Assembly (NCBI GenBank): GCA_024275695.1
Contig: JAJRYP010000063.1
Location: 1-15,831 of the forward strand
Length of the DNA stretch: 15,831 bases
Reading direction: 5' to 3'
Source of the DNA: Patescibacteria group bacterium
Lineage (GTDB): Bacteria > Patescibacteriota > Gracilibacteria > UBA1369 > PNNO01
Shown: positions 1-7,114 of the stretch, one piece after another
Layout of the letters: the number at the start of each line of letters is the position of its first letter
Position numbering within the stretch: position 1 is the first letter of the stretch
Notes under the pieces: generated by a model
The model's database searches: none
The model's input: only the letters and a program-made list of their open reading frames with translations
Told to the model about the DNA's origin: nothing
Made by a program: the position numbers and the translations under genes

Positions 1-852
1 CAGCTAGACACTTTAATAACCGATTATGTTACAAAACTTAATGAATATTTTGAAGTTTTGGACCAAATCGACAATAAAAACGCCGAAATAGATCAGCTTG
101 CTCTGGATCTTGCAGATTGCCTTGCGGAACTTCAAGCTCTTAAGGATCAAGAAGAATGTCTTGATCAGGATATTGCCGCAATGCAGACAATTCTTGACGA
201 AGCAAACGGAATAGAACCTTTCACCCCTGAAGCTCCGGCTGAAGAAGAACCTCCGTCCGATGGTCCGGAAGACGCCGAAGGACACTGGGCTGAAGAATTC
301 ATCGATGAACTTTTCAACGCAGATGTTGTATCCGGTGACTCGGAAACCGGATTATTCCGTCCAAATGATGAAATCAAAAGAGGCGAAGCTTCAAAAATCG
401 TTACTTTGGGCAACGGAGACGACACTCCTCCATGTGATTCTTTCTTCGACGTATTTGTTGATTTAGACATGGACGACTGGTTTTGCCCTTATGTAAACGC
501 GGCGCAAGAACTTGGATATTTCAACGGATATCCCGATGGAACTTTCGGTCCGGATCTATCAATTCTACGTGGAGAATCCGCTGCGGTAATATTACGTGTA
601 CTTGGATTTGACGTACCGGAGTACGATACTTATTCGTTCCCCGATATTACAGGTGACGAGTGGTATGCCAATCATGCCGAAAAAGCATATCAATGTGGAA
701 TTTTCACAGGTAGAGACATCGATGGTGAAAAACATTTCGAAGGTGGATCTACTATCACACGCGGGGAATTCGCAAAAATTGTAGACGTTGCTATTTACAA
801 CAACCTTGCTGAATCCGATTGCGCTGATTACGTAGCGCCTGAAGCTTCATAA
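1..852 (+). CDS. SLH-domain surface protein, 5' end cut by window edge
   Basis: The frame is open from base 1 to the TAA at 850-852, giving 283 visible residues; the true start lies left of the window. A TTG at base 58 is in frame but is not a convincing start, because coding continues upstream of it. Visible residues 1-70 form a heptad-like, acidic probable coiled coil (LDLADCLAELQALKDQEE). A Pro/Glu-rich linker follows, then three S-layer homology domains at roughly residues 91-136, 149-202 and 211-266, each with the G-x-F/H-x-P/G pattern and a terminal RGE motif (IKRGEASK, ILRGESAA, ITRGEFAK). SLH domains normally hold proteins on cell-wall polysaccharide, so this is probably an S-layer or wall-attached protein. 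Several cysteines inside the SLH region could form disulfides, which fits an extracytoplasmic location. The family call is firm; the specific role and the N-terminal part are unknown. Confidence 0.9.
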   Translation, partial: QLDTLITDYVTKLNEYFEVLDQIDNKNAEIDQLALDLADCLAELQALKDQEECLDQDIAAMQTILDEANGIEPFTPEAPAEEEPPSDGPEDAEGHWAEEFIDELFNADVVSGDSETGLFRPNDEIKRGEASKIVTLGNGDDTPPCDSFFDVFVDLDMDDWFCPYVNAAQELGYFNGYPDGTFGPDLSILRGESAAVILRVLGFDVPEYDTYSFPDITGDEWYANHAEKAYQCGIFTGRDIDGEKHFEGGSTITRGEFAKIVDVAIYNNLAESDCADYVAPEAS

Positions 853-869
853 TTTTAGCTTAAATTGGG

Positions 870-903
870 AAAGCCGCCCGATTGATTCTCGGGCGGCTTT
901 TAA
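870..903 (+). terminator. Intrinsic terminator of the SLH gene
   Basis: A 12-bp stem pairs AAAGCCGCCCGA (870-881) with TCGGGCGGCTTT (889-900) around the 7-nt loop TTGATTC, and a short T run follows. It starts 18 nt after the SLH stop codon. It separates the SLH transcript from the sdh operon. Confidence 0.92.
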
Positions 904-905
904 AT

Positions 906-934
906 TTGTTTTATATATGGTTTTTCATTAATAT
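906..934 (+). promoter_or_regulatory. Candidate promoter of the sdhABE operon
   Basis: TTGTTT (906-911), a 17-bp spacer and TAATAT (929-934) resemble a sigma-70 -35/-10 pair, just after the terminator and 35 bp before the sdhA ATG. The match is partial (3/6 and 4/6) and AT-rich DNA gives such matches by chance. The only other content of the 853-969 gap is the terminator. No operator or riboswitch was recognised. Confidence 0.3.
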
Positions 935-969
935 AAAACGGCAAACCTTAATTAAACGTTTCGGATTTT

Positions 970-2670
970 ATGAGCAAGTTTTCGTATGATGTTGTTATAA
1001 TCGGAGGTGGTGCCACAGGCCTGAGAGCCGCACTTGAAGTTGCAAAAAACAAAAAGATTTCATGCGCTGTCGTTTCGAAACTTTTCCCTTTGCGCAGTCA
1101 AACGTGTATGGCTCAGGGAGGCATGAACGCAACTCTAAATAATCATCCGGAAGATGGCGAAGATACTATCGAACATCACTTTCGCGATACTGTTAAAGGC
1201 GGTGAATTTTTGAATGATCAGGATGCCGTTGAATACTTTTGCGAACAAGCGCCGGAATGTGTTATTGAGCTTGAACATATGGGGATGATATTTAGTAGAA
1301 ACGAAGATGGTACAATTGCACAGCGTCCGTTTGGGGGAGGAATGTTTCCAAGAACTTGCTATGCGCGCGATTACACCGGACATATATTGCTTTCAACACT
1401 TTTAACTGAACTGATGCATAATGAAATTCCAATTCACAGCGAATGGCATTTCCATTCTTTAATTATCGAAGACGGCCGCGTTAAAGGAATTTTGGCTTTG
1501 GATATGAAAGATGCGGAAATAATCGAGATTAAGGCTAAGGCCGTCATTGTTGCTACCGGAGGTGCGGGAAACCTTTTTCAAGATACTGTTAACGCTACAT
1601 CCAGCACCGGTGACGGAATAGGAATCGCTTATAGAGCCGGGGTTCCTTTAAAAGATATTGAATTTATACAATTTCACCCCACGAGTCTCGCATATAAAGG
1701 CATTCTTGTAACGGAAGCGGCACGGGGTGAAAACGGCTATCTTGTAAACAATAAGGGTGAACGTTTTATGAAGCGCTATGATCCGAAAAAAATGGAGCTT
1801 GCATCCAGAGATATTGTTTCTCAAGCAATTCAACAGGAAATAGATGCGGGACGTGATGTAAACGGCGCCGTCCTTCTTGATCTTACTCATTTGGGGGAAA
1901 AAAGAATTAAAAAGCGCCTTCCGCAAATTTACAAACTCGTTAAAGATTTTGCTGACATTGATTGCACGAAAGAGCCTATTCCGGTTCGTCCCGCAGCTCA
2001 TTATCTAATGGGCGGAATTGACGTTAATAAAGATTGCGAAACAAACATAAAAGGACTATACGCCGCCGGTGAATGCTCATGTATTAATCTGCATGGAGCT
2101 AACAGACTTGGCGGAAATTCTCTTATGGAGACAGTTGTGTTTGGAAAAAGAGCCGGGGAAATGGCGGCTTTGTATGCCGAGAACGAACCGGAATCCAAAA
2201 TCGACAAAAGTTTCGCTAAAGAAGCCGACGAAGAAATCGAAAAACTTTTAAAACGCAAAAAAGGAACTCATTATCCAAAAATCAAAAGGGAACTAACCAA
2301 AACGCTCGAAGAGAACGCCGGGATATTCAGGAGTCATACTTCTTTAACAAAAGGTCTCGAAAATTTATATAAGCTAAAAGAACAATATGAAAACGTTATT
2401 CTCGGAAGTTCGGAGAAATGTTACAATTATGCGCTTTATGAAGCGCTTGAACTTCGCAATCTTTTGGATATTTCACATGCGTTTTTTGTAAGTGCGGAAA
2501 AGAGAAAAGAAAGCAGAGGCGCTCACGCGCGGAAAGATTTTCCACTTAAAGATAACAAGAAATTTCATAAACATTCTCTTACGCATTATAAAGGCAATGA
2601 CAATCCGAAAGTTACATATAATGACGTTACAATAACCAGTTATCCCCCACCGCTTGAGCCAAAAAGTTAG
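970..2670 (+). CDS. sdhA: Fumarate reductase/succinate dehydrogenase flavoprotein subunit
   Basis: This 566-residue protein catalyses interconversion of fumarate and succinate at an FAD site. The sequence shows the Rossmann motif IIGGGATG (residues 10-17), the FAD loop RSQTCMAQGGMNA (42-54), QRPFGGG (118-124), HPT (236-238), TEAARGENGYL (248-258), ASRDIVSQ (278-285), AAHYLMGGI (342-350), NRLGGNS (378-384) and the C-terminal RKESRGAHARKDFP block. The usual catalytic residues can be matched: His236, Thr248/Glu249, Arg280, His344 and Arg379. The length is near the family norm (about 570-600). The FAD-linking His of the 'RSHT' motif is Gln44, so FAD is probably bound non-covalently. There is no Tat or Sec signal, so the enzyme is cytoplasmic. 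The next gene overlaps by 17 nt, indicating one operon. L-aspartate oxidase is a relative, but the sdhB and CCG partners argue against it. The direction in vivo is not shown; fumarate reduction is favoured. Confidence 0.93.
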   Translation: MSKFSYDVVIIGGGATGLRAALEVAKNKKISCAVVSKLFPLRSQTCMAQGGMNATLNNHPEDGEDTIEHHFRDTVKGGEFLNDQDAVEYFCEQAPECVIELEHMGMIFSRNEDGTIAQRPFGGGMFPRTCYARDYTGHILLSTLLTELMHNEIPIHSEWHFHSLIIEDGRVKGILALDMKDAEIIEIKAKAVIVATGGAGNLFQDTVNATSSTGDGIGIAYRAGVPLKDIEFIQFHPTSLAYKGILVTEAARGENGYLVNNKGERFMKRYDPKKMELASRDIVSQAIQQEIDAGRDVNGAVLLDLTHLGEKRIKKRLPQIYKLVKDFADIDCTKEPIPVRPAAHYLMGGIDVNKDCETNIKGLYAAGECSCINLHGANRLGGNSLMETVVFGKRAGEMAALYAENEPESKIDKSFAKEADEEIEKLLKRKKGTHYPKIKRELTKTLEENAGIFRSHTSLTKGLENLYKLKEQYENVILGSSEKCYNYALYEALELRNLLDISHAFFVSAEKRKESRGAHARKDFPLKDNKKFHKHSLTHYKGNDNPKVTYNDVTITSYPPPLEPKS

Positions 2671-3607
2671 ATTTAAAATTAGCAGGTTTAATCCTGAAAA
2701 AGATAAAAAATCATACTTTAAAGAGTATGAACTTGCCGTGCAACCGTGGGAAAGTGTGCTTGAATCGTTAATATCTCTTAGAAACAACGTTGATGCGAGC
2801 TTGTCGTTCCGCCAATCATGCAAGGCGGGAATTTGCGGTTCATGCGCCATACGTATAAACGGTAGGGCAAAGCTCGCATGTAAAACGTCCGTGCACGATG
2901 AAATTTCAAAATTCGGAGAAATTAAGATAGAGCCGCTTGGTAATTTGCCCGTGCTTAAAGATCTTGTTGTGGATATGGAGACATTTTACGATGAAATGAA
3001 AGATACAAATCCGTGGATTGAAGCAAAGAAAAATTCGGGAAAACTTATAGAGGAGCATCGAATTAGTCCTAAAGATGCTGATAAAATTGAGAAATCAAGC
3101 GAGTGTATATGGTGTGCGGCATGTTTTTCGGACTGTCCTTCGCGTGAAAGTAATAAAAAATATTTGGGGCCTGCTGCGTATGTACTTTCTCACAGATATA
3201 TTTTTGATGTTCGTGACGGGAAAAAGAAAGAGCGACTTAAAAAGCTCGTGGATAAGCAAATTTGGGCGTGTGCTCATTGTGAACGTTCAACGGAAAACTG
3301 TCCTATGGATATAGAGCCACAGGAAATTATATCCAAGCTTCGAGAGGAAAGCATCAAAGAAGGTCTGATTCATAATGATGGAGCACGCCACGCGCGAACA
3401 TTTGAAAAGTCAGTTAAGAAATATGGAGGATTATCCGAAGCATGGCTGCCTGTAGGGACTTTTGGATTTATTAGAGTAATAAAAGAACTTCCGATGGCTA
3501 TTAAATTATTCTTCAAAGGGAAACTGCCTCCATTTTTTATGAAAAAAATTAAGAACCATGAAGAGATATCGCAATTGGAAAGAAATGTTAACCGCAATAA
3601 TTTATGA
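2654..3607 (+). CDS. sdhB: Fumarate reductase/succinate dehydrogenase iron-sulfur subunit, class E / HdrC-like
   Basis: The 317-residue electron-transfer subunit links the FAD subunit to the CCG subunit. The N-terminal ferredoxin domain carries the [2Fe-2S] ligands Cys56, Cys61, Cys64 and Cys76 (SCKAGICGSC...KLAC). A first CxxCxxCxxxCP motif is complete (Cys151, 154, 157, 161; CIWCAACFSDCP). The second reads CAHCERSTENCP: Cys206, Cys209, Ser212, Cys216. The extra Cys209 is a class E/HdrC feature, while Ser212 replaces a normally conserved Cys. The C-terminal ~75 residues go beyond E. coli-type SdhB and resemble the HdrC/class E tail. The TTG start at 2654 is forced: an in-frame TAA lies at 2633-2635, no other usual start codon falls between them, and the next in-frame Met is beyond the [2Fe-2S] ligands. 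It overlaps sdhA by 17 nt and sdhE by 4 nt (ATGA), suggesting translational coupling. Confidence 0.92.
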   Translation: MSQKVRFKISRFNPEKDKKSYFKEYELAVQPWESVLESLISLRNNVDASLSFRQSCKAGICGSCAIRINGRAKLACKTSVHDEISKFGEIKIEPLGNLPVLKDLVVDMETFYDEMKDTNPWIEAKKNSGKLIEEHRISPKDADKIEKSSECIWCAACFSDCPSRESNKKYLGPAAYVLSHRYIFDVRDGKKKERLKKLVDKQIWACAHCERSTENCPMDIEPQEIISKLREESIKEGLIHNDGARHARTFEKSVKKYGGLSEAWLPVGTFGFIRVIKELPMAIKLFFKGKLPPFFMKKIKNHEEISQLERNVNRNNL

Positions 3608-4482
3608 AATATGCTTATTTCCCGGGTTGCGCGTCTAAACAACTTACAAGCGAATACGATAAAGCTACAAGGCTCGCATGCGATAAACTGGGCATAAAAT
3701 TGGTTGATATTCCGGAGTTCAGTTGCTGCGGCGCCGGAGTTATCCGTGAAACCAACAAAGATTTTAATACCGCTTTAAATGCTCGTAATTTCGCCCTAAG
3801 TGAAAAGAAAAATCTCGATATGATGACTATTTGCAGTACTTGCGTTGTGAATTTGCGCAAGGACTTAATTGAATTGCGGGAAAACAATGAAAAGCTTGAA
3901 GAATCGAATCAATATCTTAAACGTTTTCACATGAAGTGTGATGCCAAATTGGATGTTAAACATTGGTTGTGGGTGCTTACCGAAGATTATGGCGTGGAAA
4001 AGATAAAAAAACATGTAAAAATCCCTTTAACAGGTTTAAAGGTGGCCACTTATTACGGATGTCATATCCTTAGACCTTCAAAAATCGTAGGACAACATCA
4101 GGAATCTGAAAATCCGGATAATTTTGAAAGTTTTGTTAAAGCGCTGGGTGCAATTCCCGTTGACGTTGCCGGAAAACTCGACTGCTGCGGCTTTCACGTA
4201 ACCTTGACTCATAAAAAAGATGCCGCCAAGATGAGCGGAAAATATTTGAATAACACAAAAGAATCACATGCCGATCTTATTGTAACGAATTGTCCGTTTT
4301 GCCATACACAAATGGACTTGTATCAAAAGAATAGCGAAAAAGAGTTTAAGAAGAAGTTTAGACTTCCCGTTCTACATATGAGTCAATTGCTTTGCCTTGC
4401 TCTTGGATTTACACCGGCGGAAATCGGACTACAAAAGCATATAGTCCAACTTCCCGATAAATTATGGGAAAGGTTTTCTTAA
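3604..4482 (+). CDS. sdhE: CCG-domain subunit (SdhE/HdrB type) of fumarate reductase
   Basis: This 292-residue protein has two complete cysteine-rich CCG domains. Domain 1 has Cys9, Cys41-Cys42-Gly, Cys77 and Cys80 (C-x31-CC-x34-C-x2-C). Domain 2 has Cys153, Cys194-Cys195-Gly, Cys230 and Cys233 (C-x40-CC-x34-C-x2-C). In HdrB these cysteines bind two non-cubane [4Fe-4S] clusters that act on heterodisulfides. In class E succinate:quinone reductases and methylmenaquinol:fumarate reductases the same subunit replaces the haem membrane anchor. The C-terminal MSQLLCLALGFTPAEIGL is also HdrB-like. No transmembrane helix is visible, so any membrane contact would be peripheral. The ATG overlaps the sdhB stop as ATGA. 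It is the last gene of the operon and ends 21 bp from the convergent gene. Its electron donor (quinol, thiol pair or other) cannot be read from sequence. The symbol here means the CCG subunit, not the FAD-assembly factor also called SdhE. Confidence 0.9.
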   Translation: MKYAYFPGCASKQLTSEYDKATRLACDKLGIKLVDIPEFSCCGAGVIRETNKDFNTALNARNFALSEKKNLDMMTICSTCVVNLRKDLIELRENNEKLEESNQYLKRFHMKCDAKLDVKHWLWVLTEDYGVEKIKKHVKIPLTGLKVATYYGCHILRPSKIVGQHQESENPDNFESFVKALGAIPVDVAGKLDCCGFHVTLTHKKDAAKMSGKYLNNTKESHADLIVTNCPFCHTQMDLYQKNSEKEFKKKFRLPVLHMSQLLCLALGFTPAEIGLQKHIVQLPDKLWERFS

Positions 4483-4503
4483 AGCCCGTTTCAGAGAAAT
4501 TTG

Positions 4504-6936
4504 TTAAGACTTCTTACGTCTTGATAGAACCAATCCTCCAAGTCCGGCTCCGACAAGATAAATTAGCGCACCGGGTCCGCTTTTTGGAACCGCGGGTGCT
4601 GTCGGTGCAACCGGTGCCGCTGCCGCGTGAAGTTCTTCAACTTGTACCGGCTCGGTTGTTGGTTCCGGTGCGGAAGTAGGTTGTGTTATTTCTGTTTCGG
4701 GAATTTCAAGCTCCTCCGTTTCCGGTTCCGGCTCACCCTGACTGATTGTAGTTGTTGTTGGAGTATCTTCCGGTGGAGTATCGGGTGTATCTGTCGGTGC
4801 TTCAGGTCGTTTAATTGTAAAGGAATCATGACAATCCCCCAATCCGACGAGATTTCCGTCTTCATCTTCTCCGCGCGCCCACACTGTTACAATGTATTCG
4901 TCTCCTTCCTCCAGATTAGCCGAGAGTTTAACGGCCGTATCTGTTGTATCTAAAGTTTTTTTACCGTTGAAAGTAATTTTGTCGTTATCATTAACCGAAG
5001 AAAATCTGTAATCGATAACCTCGCCTTCATCAACAACTTCGATCAAAAGTGTTTCGTCATCGTATCCATCTTCATTAAGTGTCACGCTTCCATCCCGAGC
5101 ATCCTCGGGTTTTGTAATTTTTAACGATTTACAAACTTTCGGTGTCGGTTTGTCACCATCGTCCGGCTCACCACCATCGTCCGGTTTATCTTTGCTTATT
5201 GTGAGTTGATCTGTACATTGTTTCAATTCGTTACCGGACATGTCTATGGCGGTAACTTCGACAGTTACGGACTCACCGGGAGCAGGTCCGCCTTTTAATC
5301 CTTTTTTCAAGTCTTCTTGCGTATCCACAAGTTCCAAAGCATTGTCGGATGTCGAATATTTATATTCTTGAACAGCCTCTGTGCCATCTACTTGAATCTC
5401 CAAAATATCTACGTTCGGATCAAAATCCTCGGAGATATTCATTGATGCGTTTGTAGTCGGAGAAACAATATTTAAACTTTTACATTCGAGAACTTTCTCT
5501 TCTTCTCCGCATTCCGAATCGTTATACATACTTTCGATCAATGCTTTTACTTCTTCCGAAAGAACGTTGCCGGCTCTTGTTTGAGCATATGCTTTCTCAA
5601 ATAAAAGCGAATTAATGTATCTTAAATTAAAAGTGTTTGTTTCGCTACTTTTTGTGGCGGGAGTAAATGTTGCGTCAGAGGAAGAACCCGAAGAAGTCTT
5701 ATTGGTTAAATTGGTTAAGTCTTGAGGAGCAGTATTTACGGTATTTTTTTGAATCCCGCTTAAACTTGTAGTTGATAGAGTTTTAGATTTTATCTCCGTA
5801 TTCCCGGGAACCGCCGTCACATTAAAGTAGTCGCTTGCATCGAAACTTGGCGTATCAAGTAAGCTTTCGAGCTCGATACACTGACAATTTTTCAAAAATA
5901 CCTGAAGCAGTTTTTCCAATAGTGAAAGATCCGCCTTGTCCCGAGTACTTAATTCAAGTGCGTATAAAGAAATTAAACCGAAAGTTTTATCACAATCAGT
6001 ACAACTTCCTTCGAGATATTTAATTATATAGTTTTCGGCGGTACTTGAATTTGATGTCGCGAATGACAAAGAAGAAGCCGACCCATTCAAAAACGCGGGA
6101 TTTACAAGACTATAAATAGCCATAAAGAAATTTTCGTCACATTCGGTAATACATCCGTTTTCTATAAGTGTCGTAAGCGCGGCGGCGTATGAATCTTTGT
6201 CTTTATTCGTATACGCATCCTGTAACTCTTTCATTACATCGTCACATGTTCTTGTAGGTTTTTTCTCGATAGTTACAGGCTCATCAGGCTGACATGCCGG
6301 ATTGGCATCTTCCCATTTTTCATAGTTGCCAACCAAATTTGTCTTCAAAGTTGAAACTGATGATTCGGACAATCCCTGAGAACTTAATAAAGTTCCGTAA
6401 TCTTCGCTTATTTTTGCCAGTTCTTCTTTTGTCATACCACAAGTAAACGGTTCACATGTAATTTGTGTCGCAGTGGTATTAAAACCTGTTGTAAGACTTT
6501 GTGCACCGGTTGTACCTGCGGTAATTACAGGATATTGCCGGGCCGGACAAACACACAAGTCAACTTGTGCGCCCGTGGCGGAATCAGTAACAGATGTCGA
6601 TTCAAGTCCTTCCTGACAAACCGGCGTTGTTGGAGTAGTTGATTTGCTTGAATCAAAAGTCCGAAGAGTTGTAACAGGTTGTACCGTCTTCTTAGTAAGG
6701 CCAAGGTCGGTTGTCTTTAAAGGTGCAATAGGTTGATCCAACCTCGTTAAATTCCCGGTAAGTCTTTCCGGACTTTGAGAATAAATCAAAGTACCTACAA
6801 CAGCGCCTATAATCAACAATCCACCGAATATTGATAATATCGCAGGCAGACCCAGCCCTTTTCGCCTTCGTTTTGGTTTTAAAGGTTTTACCGCCGCATC
6901 ATCCTGTGGTGGTTTTATATTGAGCGAATTGTCCAT
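4504..6936 (-). CDS. Large cysteine-rich surface protein with N-terminal anchor and C-terminal PKSGPG-TM-RRKK tail
   Basis: The 810-residue product matches no named family I know. Residues 1-27 are a basic cytoplasmic stretch (PKPKRRRKGLG region) and 28-52 one membrane helix, so the bulk lies outside. Residues 100-220 hold six cysteines (107, 128, 130, 161, 166, 215). Residues 228-360 are mostly helical with paired cysteines (CITEC, CTDC, CQC). A Ser/Thr-rich linker follows. Two similar Ig-like domains span about 485-582 and 602-709; each starts with CKSL and has a second Cys just before its last strand (KQCTDQLTI, GDCHDSFTI), so one disulfide per domain is likely. A Pro/Thr/Glu stalk (710-783) leads to VPKSGPG, a hydrophobic helix (about 790-804) and RRKKS, a layout like a sortase sorting signal or simple membrane anchor. 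The total of 18 cysteines fits an oxidised compartment. The ATG at 6936 follows an A-rich leader without Shine-Dalgarno. It is the last gene of the minus-strand cluster. Confidence 0.85.
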   Translation of the reverse strand: MDNSLNIKPPQDDAAVKPLKPKRRRKGLGLPAILSIFGGLLIIGAVVGTLIYSQSPERLTGNLTRLDQPIAPLKTTDLGLTKKTVQPVTTLRTFDSSKSTTPTTPVCQEGLESTSVTDSATGAQVDLCVCPARQYPVITAGTTGAQSLTTGFNTTATQITCEPFTCGMTKEELAKISEDYGTLLSSQGLSESSVSTLKTNLVGNYEKWEDANPACQPDEPVTIEKKPTRTCDDVMKELQDAYTNKDKDSYAAALTTLIENGCITECDENFFMAIYSLVNPAFLNGSASSLSFATSNSSTAENYIIKYLEGSCTDCDKTFGLISLYALELSTRDKADLSLLEKLLQVFLKNCQCIELESLLDTPSFDASDYFNVTAVPGNTEIKSKTLSTTSLSGIQKNTVNTAPQDLTNLTNKTSSGSSSDATFTPATKSSETNTFNLRYINSLLFEKAYAQTRAGNVLSEEVKALIESMYNDSECGEEEKVLECKSLNIVSPTTNASMNISEDFDPNVDILEIQVDGTEAVQEYKYSTSDNALELVDTQEDLKKGLKGGPAPGESVTVEVTAIDMSGNELKQCTDQLTISKDKPDDGGEPDDGDKPTPKVCKSLKITKPEDARDGSVTLNEDGYDDETLLIEVVDEGEVIDYRFSSVNDNDKITFNGKKTLDTTDTAVKLSANLEEGDEYIVTVWARGEDEDGNLVGLGDCHDSFTIKRPEAPTDTPDTPPEDTPTTTTISQGEPEPETEELEIPETEITQPTSAPEPTTEPVQVEELHAAAAPVAPTAPAVPKSGPGALIYLVGAGLGGLVLSRRKKS

Positions 6937-6961
6937 ATTTGTTTTTGTTATTTATTTTGTT

Positions 6962-6991
6962 TTTATATATAAACGGCTTGTTTAGAGCCAA
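6962..6991 (-). promoter_or_regulatory. Candidate promoter of the 810-residue surface protein gene
   Basis: Read on the minus strand, TTGGCT (6986-6991), an 18-bp spacer and TATAAA (6962-6967) resemble -35 and -10 boxes, about 25 bp upstream of the ATG at 6936. The 60-bp gap between the small upstream gene and this one is the reason to look for a promoter here. The match is partial and the gene may equally be read through from upstream. Confidence 0.3.
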
Positions 6992-6996
6992 TTTTT

Positions 6997-7110
6997 TTAT
7001 TTGGCGAGCAGTACCGCGAGTGCCGGTGCGAGACTTGTAAGAACCAGGGCGATTATTGCAAGAAGCCCCACAATCCTGACAAGTTTTTTTTGACGTTTAT
7101 TTAGTGACAT
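6997..7110 (-). CDS. 37-residue single-span membrane peptide
   Basis: A short frame from ATG (7108-7110) to TAA (6997-6999) encodes 37 residues. The first ten are basic (MSLNKRQKKL). A hydrophobic helix follows (IVGLLAIIALVLTSLAPALA), then VLLAK at the end. It starts 4 nt after the stop of the upstream PKD frame, and its ATG is preceded by AATAAACAT, like the leaders of neighbouring genes, so co-transcription and translation are plausible. The helix could be a membrane anchor or an uncleaved signal-like peptide. I recognise no family. Similar basic-plus-helix peptides are easily missed by gene callers. Confidence comes from frame, position and composition, not from homology. Confidence 0.6.
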   Translation of the reverse strand: MSLNKRQKKLVRIVGLLAIIALVLTSLAPALAVLLAK

Positions 7111-7114
7111 ATGT

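Noticed and set aside
970..2670. SdhA-like protein as L-aspartate oxidase (NadB)
   Set aside because: NadB also lacks covalent FAD, but the downstream sdhB and CCG genes with overlapping ORFs and the C-terminal RKESRGAHARKDFP block favour a fumarate reductase complex.
4504..4524. Hairpin TTAAGAC / GTCTTGA as a terminator between the convergent genes
   Set aside because: The stem is 7 bp with a G-T pair, lies inside the 3' end of a coding region and has no T run on either strand.
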